A stretch of DNA of 64,000 bases from contig JAEWAF010000040.1 in assembly GCA_023391815.1 (NCBI GenBank), positions 1-64,000 of the forward strand, read 5' to 3'. Each line of letters starts with the position of its first letter. Within the stretch, counting starts at the first letter, position 1. The notes beneath the pieces are model-generated. The model was not told the origin of the DNA. It ran no database searches and worked only from the letters and a program-made list of their open reading frames with translations. A program made the position numbers and the translations under genes. This stretch comes from Pseudomonadota bacterium (GTDB lineage: Bacteria; Pseudomonadota; Gammaproteobacteria; Steroidobacterales; Steroidobacteraceae). This document shows, piece after piece, positions 8,859 through 16,848 of this stretch.

Positions 8859-10163
8859 ATGTCGCCCGATAAAGAAACATACGACGCCATCGAGCGCGCC
8901 AGTGTCGATGAGCTCAGAGCGCTGCAGCTACAGCGCTTGAAGTGGTCACTGCGGCACGCTTACGACCACGTGTCTCATTACAAGAAGGCGTTCGACGCTG
9001 CCGGCGCGCATCCGGACGATTTGCGCACGCTCGACGATCTGAGTCGCTTCCCGTTTCTGGTGAAACAGGACTTTCGCGATCGATATCCGTTCGGTCTGCT
9101 GGCGGTGCCTCGCGAGCGGGCGGTTCGTTTGCATGCTTCGAGCGGCACCACCGGTAAACCGACGGTCGTCGCATACACTCGCAACGACATCGAAAACTGG
9201 ACCAGCTTGATGGCGAGATCGATTTTCGCCGCCGGCGGCCGCCCCGGCGATCTCGTGCATATCGCTTACGGTTATGGCTTGTTCACCGGTGGCCTCGGCG
9301 CTCACTACGGCGCCGAAAAATTGGGCTGCACGGTAGTACCGATGTCGGGCGGACAAACTGAAAAGCAGGTACAGCTGATTCGCGATCTCGAGCCTCGCAT
9401 CATCATGGTGACGCCGTCGTATCTGCTCGCGATCGCGGAGGAATTCGTGCGTCAGGGAGTCGATCCCGCTTCGTGCTCGCTCCGCATCGCCATTTGCGGC
9501 GCCGAGCCGTGGACCAATGCCATGCGGGCGGAAATCGAATCTCGTCTGAACCTCGACGCTGTCGATATCTATGGATTGTCGGAAGTGATGGGGCCGGGCG
9601 TCGCGATGGAATGTGTTTCGACCAAGGACGGGCCGGTGCTGTGGGAAGATCATTTCTATCCCGAGATCATCGATCCCGAGACCGGGCGCGTGTTGCCCGA
9701 GGGTGAAGAGGGCGAGCTCGTGCTGACTTCGCTGACCAAGGAAGCGCTGCCGGTGATTCGTTATCGCACGCGCGATCGCACCCGGCTCTTGGCACCGACC
9801 GCGCGGACGATGCGACGCATGGATCGAATCTCAGGTCGCACCGACGATATGCTGATCATCCGCGGCGTGAACGTGTTTCCAAGCCAGATCGAAGCACTGA
9901 TTCTGCAGCAGGGCGCGCTGGCGCCTCACTATCATCTGGAAATATTGCGCGACGGCCACCTCGATTCGCTCACCGTCAACGTCGAGCTGCAAGCGGGCGT
10001 CGAAGACCATCAAGCTCGGCGCGACGGTCTCGCCGGCGAATTGGTCCAATCGATCAAGTCATATATCGGCGTCTCCACCACGGTGAGAGTGCATTCGCCT
10101 GGCGCGCTCGAGCGCTCGATGGGCAAGGCGAAACGGGTCAGCGACCGGCGTCGGCCAGCATAA
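8859..10163 (+). CDS. paaK: Phenylacetate-CoA ligase PaaK
   Basis: A 434-residue adenylate-forming enzyme that activates phenylacetate with ATP and CoA, the first committed step of phenylacetate degradation. The phosphate-binding loop SSGTTGKPTVVAY begins at residue 94. The adenylate-binding YGLSEVMGPG and the C-terminal hinge GRTDDMLIIRGVNVFPSQIE follow, and the tail has the GKAKRV lysine region. The ATG at 8859 follows GAGGAGAGC. An in-frame TTG 15 bases earlier is less likely. It is co-directional with paaI. The remaining paa pathway genes are absent here, so the pair may feed a pathway encoded elsewhere or scavenge aryl acids. Confidence 0.93.
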   Translation: MSPDKETYDAIERASVDELRALQLQRLKWSLRHAYDHVSHYKKAFDAAGAHPDDLRTLDDLSRFPFLVKQDFRDRYPFGLLAVPRERAVRLHASSGTTGKPTVVAYTRNDIENWTSLMARSIFAAGGRPGDLVHIAYGYGLFTGGLGAHYGAEKLGCTVVPMSGGQTEKQVQLIRDLEPRIIMVTPSYLLAIAEEFVRQGVDPASCSLRIAICGAEPWTNAMRAEIESRLNLDAVDIYGLSEVMGPGVAMECVSTKDGPVLWEDHFYPEIIDPETGRVLPEGEEGELVLTSLTKEALPVIRYRTRDRTRLLAPTARTMRRMDRISGRTDDMLIIRGVNVFPSQIEALILQQGALAPHYHLEILRDGHLDSLTVNVELQAGVEDHQARRDGLAGELVQSIKSYIGVSTTVRVHSPGALERSMGKAKRVSDRRRPA

Positions 10164-10464
10164 AGCACCGGTCTTTCCGGCCGACCAAGCGCGAAAATCC
10201 CATCGTCTCAATACGTTGGGCGGGTTTCCCTTTGTACGTATAGGCGCTCGATCGAAGCTGCTTGTACAAGACCATGACACCGGTGTCACGAAGCGCGCGT
10301 ACGTTGCCACCGGTGTCAATCTCACAGCAAGGGAATCGGGCCGATGCGTGCCTTGGACGGGTCACGCAGCCGTGTTCTTGTGCCTCGCTCACGGCCCGCA
10401 GCGTCGCCCGGTCGAAGTCGAGTCGTCGCAATCATAGGAAATATCCAACGGACAGGAGATAACT
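10164..10464. other. Intergenic region upstream of the pectate lyase
   Basis: About 300 bases with no convincing gene. It must contain the pectate-lyase promoter, and an ACAGGAGATAAC ribosome-binding segment lies at its right end. I saw no clear operator palindrome. Confidence 0.5.
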
Positions 10465-11664
10465 ATGTTTCGCAAATTATGTGTAGGGGGATTGTTGCTG
10501 GCCGTGGCTGCCTCCGCATGGAGCGCCACGAATCGGCCCGAAGGCTACGTGACCATCTGCAAGATCAACGAGACGTGCTCTGTGAGCGGCAGCACCAACG
10601 TGGCTTTCGGCGCCTCCGGCCAGTTTGTATATAAAGTTCTGAACGGCAGCTTCTCTTGTACGGTCGCGACCTTCGGGTCCGATCCCATCCCGGAAAAACA
10701 AGTGAAGGAATGTTCGGTGCCCGCGGGTGGCGGGACCACGCCGCCGCCGACCGGATCGAGCATCAGCCTCAGCGCCTCCGCCGGCAATGGAACAGTGTCG
10801 CTGAGCTGGTCGTACGCGAGCGGTTCGGGAGCGACGCAGGAAATCTATCGCGACCTCGATGCCGATCCGAACGGTCGGGTGCGTATCGCCAGCGTGAGCG
10901 CCAGCACGCGCAGCTACACCGATACCGGGTTGACCAATGGCACGACGTACTATTACACGATCAAGAACACGGCCAGCGGAGTGGTAACAAACTCCAATGT
11001 CGCATCGGCCACGCCCTCCGGTGGCACGACACCGCCGCCGACCGGTTCGATCACCGGCTCATCGTGCTCGACCGGCGGTGCGCAGACGACCGTGCATGAA
11101 ACGATTCGTGTGACCAGCGGTACGTATGATGGAGGATGCCAACGTTTCAACGCGGGTTCGGAGCTGGGCGACGGCGGTCAGTCGGAAGGCCAGGATCCGG
11201 TGTTCCGTGTCGAGAACGGCGCGACGTTACGCAATGTGGTCATCGGCACCAACGGCGCCGATGGTATACACACGTACAACGGCGCGAACCTGGATAATAT
11301 CTACTGGATGAACGTGGGCGAGGACGCGATGACGATCAAGTCCTCGGGCACGACCACGGTGAGCAACATCGAAGGCTACGATGCCGACGACAAGTTCTTC
11401 CAGATCAATGCCGCATCGACGCTGAACGTGACCAACTGCATCATTCATCGCGCGGGCAAGGCGCTGCGCCAGAATGGCGGCACGACGTTCAAGATCGCCG
11501 TCAGCTTCAATCGCTGCGACATCAATACGATGAAGGAGGGCGTGTTCCGGACCGATAGCTCCAGCAGTACGGCAAGTCTGACCAACAGTCGGCTGCACGA
11601 TGCAGGCTCGGTGTGCATCGGGTCGTGGGCGAGCTGCACTCAATCCGGTAACACCAGTTACTGA
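10465..11664 (+). CDS. Secreted pectate lyase, PL3 family, with fibronectin III domain
   Basis: A 399-residue exported enzyme expected to cleave polygalacturonate by beta-elimination. A signal peptide (about 1-21, ending AWSA) is followed by a small four-cysteine domain (C32, C38, C65, C83). A GGGTTPPPTGS linker, a fibronectin type III domain (about 98-186), a second near-identical GGTTPPPTGS linker and the PL3 catalytic domain (about 198-399) come next. PL3 signs are GSELGDGGQSEGQDPVFRVE, VENGATLRNVVIG, ADGIHTYNGA, GEDAMTIKS and the IHRAGKALRQNGGTTFKI strand series of the beta-helix. AGGAGATAACT supplies the ribosome-binding site. It is the only obvious plant-polymer enzyme here, and no uptake genes are adjacent. 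Confidence 0.88.
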   Translation: MFRKLCVGGLLLAVAASAWSATNRPEGYVTICKINETCSVSGSTNVAFGASGQFVYKVLNGSFSCTVATFGSDPIPEKQVKECSVPAGGGTTPPPTGSSISLSASAGNGTVSLSWSYASGSGATQEIYRDLDADPNGRVRIASVSASTRSYTDTGLTNGTTYYYTIKNTASGVVTNSNVASATPSGGTTPPPTGSITGSSCSTGGAQTTVHETIRVTSGTYDGGCQRFNAGSELGDGGQSEGQDPVFRVENGATLRNVVIGTNGADGIHTYNGANLDNIYWMNVGEDAMTIKSSGTTTVSNIEGYDADDKFFQINAASTLNVTNCIIHRAGKALRQNGGTTFKIAVSFNRCDINTMKEGVFRTDSSSSTASLTNSRLHDAGSVCIGSWASCTQSGNTSY

Positions 11665-11734
11665 TCGGACTCGAGGAATGGACGGTTGGCCGGGAGCAGT
11701 GGCTCCCGGTCAATCTGTGGCGAACAAGGAAAGT

Positions 11735-12487
11735 ATGTTCGGATCCAAGGAAAGAAACATTCTATGGAGCGTCGTCGTCGCGGCGGGTATCGCAACCGTC
11801 GCGGTCGCCGTCGTGAAGCATCGCCCCTCAGACGAGAAGGCGGTTCCCGCTGAAGCCGCCGCGAGTCGGCCGCAGCCGCTGGTTTCGCCACTGGTACCGG
11901 AACAGTCACGCGCGCTCGCGGCAACGGACGATACATTCGACACCGAATTGCTCGCGCAGGTCGAGCACAAGTATCGATTCCTGATCGCGGATATCGACGA
12001 AGAGCATGTCGACGAACTGCGGCGACGGCTGCTGGAGCGCGAATCGGAAATAGATACGCGGACCCGCGATCGCATCGATGCGGGCATCGGCAGCATCCTG
12101 CCGGCGCAGAGCTTTGCCTACTATCAATCGCTGAAGGATTCCGATCTCGAGCAACATCACCTGGCCGAGTACATCGGCGGTATCAGCAACGTCGCGCCGC
12201 TGAGCGAGCAGCAGGAGCGCATCGTGCTGGATGCGAAGTTGCGTCAGAAGCAGCGTTATGCCGCGGTCATGCGAGACGCGGGCCTGGATCGAGAAAGCCT
12301 GTCGAATGAGGAGCGGGCCTACGCTCATGCGAGAGCGGCGGAAGCGCTGAAGCAGTACATGGACGATTTCCTGGCGGATGTGGCGCCGTCACTGACGAAG
12401 GAGCAGTACACCCAGCTCAAGAATTACGAGACGACCGAGTTCGCGCGCGAGCTGAGTCGGTTGCAACAACGGATCAATGCAAAGTAG
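11735..12487 (+). CDS. Unknown membrane-anchored periplasmic helical protein
   Basis: A 250-residue protein I cannot assign to a family. One N-terminal anchor (about residues 9-27, ILWSVVVAAGIATVAVAVV) leads to a proline/alanine linker and a mostly helical, charged domain. That domain has a DIDEEHVDELRRRLLERE amphipathic helix and a C-terminal LTKEQYTQLKNYETTEFARE stretch faintly like the LTxxQ pattern of Spy-type chaperones. The ATG at 11735 has AAGGA four bases upstream. The frame is open further back into the pectate lyase gene, but that part is not protein-like. It follows the lyase by 70 bases and may be co-transcribed. Its 3' end overlaps the convergent BNR-repeat gene by 14 bases. Confidence 0.7.
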   Translation: MFGSKERNILWSVVVAAGIATVAVAVVKHRPSDEKAVPAEAAASRPQPLVSPLVPEQSRALAATDDTFDTELLAQVEHKYRFLIADIDEEHVDELRRRLLERESEIDTRTRDRIDAGIGSILPAQSFAYYQSLKDSDLEQHHLAEYIGGISNVAPLSEQQERIVLDAKLRQKQRYAAVMRDAGLDRESLSNEERAYAHARAAEALKQYMDDFLADVAPSLTKEQYTQLKNYETTEFARELSRLQQRINAK

Positions 12488-14621
12488 TTGGCGTGCGCGA
12501 GAGCCGCACGATGCGCTCACCGACCAGAATGAGATCGCCATTGCGTGGATTGAAGACAGCGCCACGAAAGTGACGCCGCGTGTGGCTGGAAATCCGTTCC
12601 CACGACTGACCCGCATCGGCCGAGCGCAGCAGCGTTCCTTGCTGGCCGACGATCACGAGGGCTCCGCTGCCGGGCTCGATCAATCCTTTGCGCAATTCCA
12701 CGTCGGTGTCAGTTTTGATGGCACGCCAGGACTCACCGTCGTCGGTGGACCGGACGATGCTGCCGTGCTCGCCAAATGCCACGAGCGTGTCGGTTTTCGG
12801 GTCCCGAAGCATGCGTCGAAGCGACCGATCCGTGCCGGAGGGAATGCGATGCCATTTCAGTCCCGCATCGGTGGAGCGTAGCAGCGTGCCTTTGGCTCCG
12901 AGTAGAAACATCGTGTCCGAATGTTCGTCGGTGTAGCTGCCGAACAAGTCTTGATCCGTGCCAGTTTCGATGGGCGACCATCGTTGTCCGCCGTCGGTGC
13001 TTCGTGCGGCGACTCCATGCTGGCCGGCGGCGATCATCACGGATCTGTTCGCGGCTACCGCACCGTGCCAGAGCTCGCGCTGTGTCGTGAACTTCGATCG
13101 TTCCCACGTCTTTCCCGCGTCCTGCGACGAATAGATCGACCCGCGTGCCTCGATGACCGCCAGCGATCTCTGTCGCGGGTCGCTCAGAATCCACGGAAAC
13201 GCTTCTTCCTTTTCCAACGGCGTCCAATGCGCGATCTGCCATTTGTTCCCGCCGTCGTCCGAGCGAATGATCGTGCCCGGCGCGCCAGCGGCAATCAGCG
13301 TGCTGCCGGAGGGGTCGAGGACCAGCGAGCGCAGATTCGGTGGCGTGTTCGGGTTGGGATAGGTGATATCGACGATCTCCCAACGCTGGCCACTGTCATT
13401 CGAACGCAGGATGCTGCCGAGCTCGCCACTCGCGACGACCGCATCGCTGGCCGGCAGAGTGAGGACTTCGCGCATGTTCAAGCTGAGCTCTGCCGAAACG
13501 CGCCGCCAGCTCTTGCCCGAATCCGATGAAGTCACGATATAGCCACCCTCGCCGAACCCGACAAAGCGTCCGTCGTCGAGCTGAGCCAGCGATTCGATGC
13601 CGGTATCGAATCCGATCGCGAGCTTCTGCCAGCGGCGCCCGCCGTCGGTGGATCGAGCCGCCAGGCCGTGATGGCCCACGGCAATCAACGACTGGCTCGG
13701 GGCGTCGTAGCGAATCGCGCTTACGAAGCGCTTCTGGCCGTCGATCTGCAGCTCGATCTTTTCCCATGCGTCGTCGCCGCGCTGGCGAAGAAACAAATCG
13801 CCCGTATGGCTCGCGAGCAACGCCGTGTGCGATTGAGGATCGATCGCAACATCGGTGAAATAAAAATTGCCGCCCATGCCGAGCAAGTGCCAGTGCTCGC
13901 CTCGATCGTTCGAAATCAGAACGCGGCCCAACGCACTCGTCGCGATCAACTCGTTCTCCAGCGAGTAAATCGCGGTCACCGGAGTCACCGGGTCTTGCAT
14001 CTTCACGCGGGTGACACGCCAGCTCAGACCGGCGTCCGTCGAACGTCCGATCAAGCCGGACTCGCCGCCGAGCAAAATAGCGCCGGTGGCAGGTTCCACG
14101 AACAGAGTTTCGAGCGTGAGATTCAGTTCATTCGGCAATGATGTCCAGGTCTTGCCACTGTCGGTCGAGCGCAGAATCGTGCCTCGAGAACCGACCGCGA
14201 GCCACGCACCACTGGGCGCATGGTGAATCACTGCGCGCAGATCGAAGTCCGACACCGCGAGTGAGACCGCTTGCCATCGACGACCTGCGTCTTCGGAGCG
14301 AAGGATCGTGCCGCGCTCGCCCACAGCGATCAAAACTTTCCCCGATGCATCTGAGGCGATGCGCGTGAGATCCGCGTCGACTGGCGTGACCGCGTAGTTC
14401 CAGGAATTCGTATCCGTTGTATAGAGAACCGAGCCATCGGTCCCCCAGATGAGCAGGGTCCGCGACTTTGGCTCGTACAGCGATCCGGTCAGCTTAGGAT
14501 TGATAACGCGCGCCGAGTAGCTGATAGGACCGTCCCGTTCGGCGTGGGACGCGATTGTCGTGCAGCCCATGGAAATGAACAGCAAGGCGCGGGCGCAAGC
14601 GAGCAGTTCCTTTGATCTCAT
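12474..14621 (-). CDS. Large exported Ycf48/BNR-repeat beta-propeller protein
   Basis: A 715-residue exported protein made almost entirely of Asp-box repeats of the form LRSxDxGxxW (for example GTILRSTDSGKTW, GRSTDAGLSWR, GSIVRSTDDGESWR), about one every 40-45 residues. Related YCF48-like proteins fold as beta-propellers. The cyanobacterial member assembles photosystem II, but bacterial ones are of unknown role. A signal peptide ends near ASHAERD. A Cys at SMGC could mark a poor lipobox. The ATG at 14621 is preferred over 14642 because GGAGG lies seven bases before it. With well over a dozen repeats it is roughly twice the usual seven-blade size, so two propellers in tandem are likely. Confidence 0.85.
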   Translation of the reverse strand: MRSKELLACARALLFISMGCTTIASHAERDGPISYSARVINPKLTGSLYEPKSRTLLIWGTDGSVLYTTDTNSWNYAVTPVDADLTRIASDASGKVLIAVGERGTILRSEDAGRRWQAVSLAVSDFDLRAVIHHAPSGAWLAVGSRGTILRSTDSGKTWTSLPNELNLTLETLFVEPATGAILLGGESGLIGRSTDAGLSWRVTRVKMQDPVTPVTAIYSLENELIATSALGRVLISNDRGEHWHLLGMGGNFYFTDVAIDPQSHTALLASHTGDLFLRQRGDDAWEKIELQIDGQKRFVSAIRYDAPSQSLIAVGHHGLAARSTDGGRRWQKLAIGFDTGIESLAQLDDGRFVGFGEGGYIVTSSDSGKSWRRVSAELSLNMREVLTLPASDAVVASGELGSILRSNDSGQRWEIVDITYPNPNTPPNLRSLVLDPSGSTLIAAGAPGTIIRSDDGGNKWQIAHWTPLEKEEAFPWILSDPRQRSLAVIEARGSIYSSQDAGKTWERSKFTTQRELWHGAVAANRSVMIAAGQHGVAARSTDGGQRWSPIETGTDQDLFGSYTDEHSDTMFLLGAKGTLLRSTDAGLKWHRIPSGTDRSLRRMLRDPKTDTLVAFGEHGSIVRSTDDGESWRAIKTDTDVELRKGLIEPGSGALVIVGQQGTLLRSADAGQSWERISSHTRRHFRGAVFNPRNGDLILVGERIVRLSRTPTTLH

Positions 14622-14676
14622 GCGGAGCCCTCCGATCCGCATGCTGCCCCTTGCAGGGCTGCAGTGGCAAGCAGGC

Positions 14677-15867
14677 TCAGTTCGAGCGCTGGAATCTCAG
14701 ACGAACATGAACGCGCTCGCCGGTCGATCCATCGCCACGCGGTTCGTATTTCCACTGTTCGACAGCGGCCAATGCCGCATGGTTGAAGATCCGGCCGCGA
14801 CTGCTTGCCTCGACGCGAGGGTCGACCACATCGCCGGTTGCGGATACCTGTAAGCTCACGTCGACCCAGCCTTCAATGCCACGCATCAGCGCGTCTTGCG
14901 GGTATCGAGGCTCGACCATCCGAATGAGCTTGGGCTCGCTGGGAGGTGCCGGCGGCGTGGGCTGATCCTCTGGCAGCGATGGCACAGGTGTTTGCGATGA
15001 CGCCGATGCGTGATCGGCTGCGAGCGCCGCTGTTAGGGCCGTCACGTCAGCGACTTTCGGCAATGGAGACGCCGGCAGCACAGTTTCCGGGCTCACCTCG
15101 CCAACAGTTGCAGTCGATATCGGTGCTTCGAGCTTCGCCGCAGCCCTCGAAACAGGTCGCGCAACGGCCTCGATGATGTCTGGACTTTTCGTCACCGGCG
15201 GCGCTTCTATCGCTTCAATGTTGGGCTTGGCAGCCTGCGCCGCCGCTGCAGTGAGCGCTCGCTTCAGCGCCGCGCGCCATTGCGCATCCAGTATGGCGAG
15301 ACCGTTGTGGTCCGGCCGCACACGTCGTGCTTTCTCGATCGCGACGCTCGCTTCGGCGAGCCGATGCTGAGTCAGCAGCACGCGTGCATTGGTTAGATGA
15401 CGATCCGCAATGGCGTCGATGCCGGCGATTGCGTCCTGGTTGTCGGGATCGATGGCGAGAACGGTACTGTAGTAGTGAAAGGCGCTGCGCTCCGGCGGAT
15501 CCGAGTAACGTCCGTCGGCCATCGCGGTCCGCGCATCGTTGAGATTTCGAACGATCACGTCTCGCGGATCGATGCCGGGAAGTCGCTGGTCCATCACCCA
15601 CCAGACCGCGAAGCCCACCGACGCGATAGCGATCGCGAAGGCGACCCACGGAGTACGACCGCCGCGGTTCTTGCGACTTATCTCCGGATCGGCAACCCGC
15701 TTGGGCTTGCGCGCCGAAGCGGTGGCGAGCGGGACGTTCACGACCACCGGGCTGTCGGATTCGAATTGTTTGTTCCGCCGGCGTGGGGCGGTGTGCTGAA
15801 AAGGCGCGGTGATTTCGTTTTGGCCGGACGCCAGTTCCAGTTGTACTCGCGCAGGATCGGTGCGCAT
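14677..15867 (-). CDS. TonB-family protein with periplasmic TPR-like region
   Basis: A 396-residue inner-membrane protein. A cytosolic N-terminus of about 72 residues precedes one membrane helix (TPWVAFAIAIASVGFAVWWV). A helical repeat region follows (FHYYSTVLAIDPDNQDAIAG, LTQHRLAEASVAIEKARRV), then an Ala/Pro-rich spacer. The C-terminal TonB domain carries PRYPQDALMRGIEGWVDVSL and the AALAAVEQWKYEPRGDG motif. TonB-like C-terminal domains contact outer-membrane partners and transmit energy or signals. The long basic N-terminus and TPR insert differ from classical TonB. No ExbB/ExbD genes are adjacent. It sits 55 bases downstream of the BNR-repeat gene, on the same strand as that gene, so the two might be co-expressed. 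Confidence 0.85.
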   Translation of the reverse strand: MRTDPARVQLELASGQNEITAPFQHTAPRRRNKQFESDSPVVVNVPLATASARKPKRVADPEISRKNRGGRTPWVAFAIAIASVGFAVWWVMDQRLPGIDPRDVIVRNLNDARTAMADGRYSDPPERSAFHYYSTVLAIDPDNQDAIAGIDAIADRHLTNARVLLTQHRLAEASVAIEKARRVRPDHNGLAILDAQWRAALKRALTAAAAQAAKPNIEAIEAPPVTKSPDIIEAVARPVSRAAAKLEAPISTATVGEVSPETVLPASPLPKVADVTALTAALAADHASASSQTPVPSLPEDQPTPPAPPSEPKLIRMVEPRYPQDALMRGIEGWVDVSLQVSATGDVVDPRVEASSRGRIFNHAALAAVEQWKYEPRGDGSTGERVHVRLRFQRSN

Positions 15868-16038
15868 GCGCTGCTCCCCAGGGGTGCGAACCCTGCTGCG
15901 CGACGGCGCCCGGCGGGTTCGATCTGCACGCGAACCTAATCCAATCCCACTGGGGTGTCAGTGGTCGGAAGGCCCAATGTACGACGCCTTCGAGGTGAAG
16001 GCCGCGAGTGTTGGCGTTTTCGACTCGGTAAAAGGGGG

Positions 16039-16626
16039 CTAGCGTCGGTCGCCGACCGCAGCCTGAAGCTGTGGAAAGAATTCGGCGAAGTCGGCCTCGA
16101 AGCCGGCGCGCTGTGCGATCAAGTCGGCCACGCCTTGTTCCAGCGCGAATTCCCGGCGCCAGCGCGAAGAGAGATAAGCCGACAAGCGGCGCAGCGAACG
16201 CTCCACGCCTTCGATGCGTCGATACGAGCCGAGCAGATCGTGACGAATGATGCGATCGAGCGTGACGCGGGCCGATGACGGCAGCTCGATCTTGCTGGAC
16301 TCGATATCGGCGTAGAACTTCGCGGTGAAGGCGTCGAGCACGATCGGCGAGTAGCGGTCCCAACTCGTCGCCAGCAAATGATCGTAGAAAACATCGACGA
16401 GCACGCCGCTGAAGCGACGGGACCCGGCGCTGACTCGCGAGCGGCTGCGCTTCACCAGCGGATGCGAATCGGTGAACGCGTCGATCTCCTTATGCTTGCG
16501 CACGCCCCGCTGGAAGCTGGCGCTCATCCGCCGCAACTCTTCTCCCCTGACGATGTCGGCCAGCAGATTGCCGAGGCGAAATTCCACGTCGGGCTCGGAC
16601 AGAAACACGTGCGCCAGCCAATTCAA
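16039..16626 (-). CDS. acpH: Acyl carrier protein phosphodiesterase AcpH (DUF479)
   Basis: A 195-residue HD-like phosphodiesterase that removes the 4'-phosphopantetheine arm from acyl carrier protein. The whole protein matches AcpH/DUF479. It begins MNWLAHVFLSE with the metal-binding His, continues GNLLADIVRGEE with the catalytic Asp, has GVRKHKEIDAFTDSHP, and carries VLVDVFYDHLLATSW. The TTG at 16626 is chosen as start because it gives the conserved N-terminus and has AGGG about eight bases upstream. An in-frame TTG 15 bases earlier has no ribosome-binding site. It faces away from the DUF4394 lipoprotein gene across a 220-base shared control region. Confidence 0.85.
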   Translation of the reverse strand: MNWLAHVFLSEPDVEFRLGNLLADIVRGEELRRMSASFQRGVRKHKEIDAFTDSHPLVKRSRSRVSAGSRRFSGVLVDVFYDHLLATSWDRYSPIVLDAFTAKFYADIESSKIELPSSARVTLDRIIRHDLLGSYRRIEGVERSLRRLSAYLSSRWRREFALEQGVADLIAQRAGFEADFAEFFPQLQAAVGDRR

Positions 16627-16848
16627 GGTGAGTCCCTGCAAGTCGATTGCGGCAATTTAGCTTAGAGACGCAACTGCGTCGAGGCGGATGTCGCTCACGC
16701 CAGACACGGCAATCCGCGACATTTCTGCATCCGCGTAGCAGCCCAACCCGAATAAACGTGCAGCTTCAACCGTGAGCTGAACCATCACGGACCGGTCGTG
16801 CGCGCCTGGGTGCGTCGCACGTGCGATGCAAACCACAAGGGATCTCCC

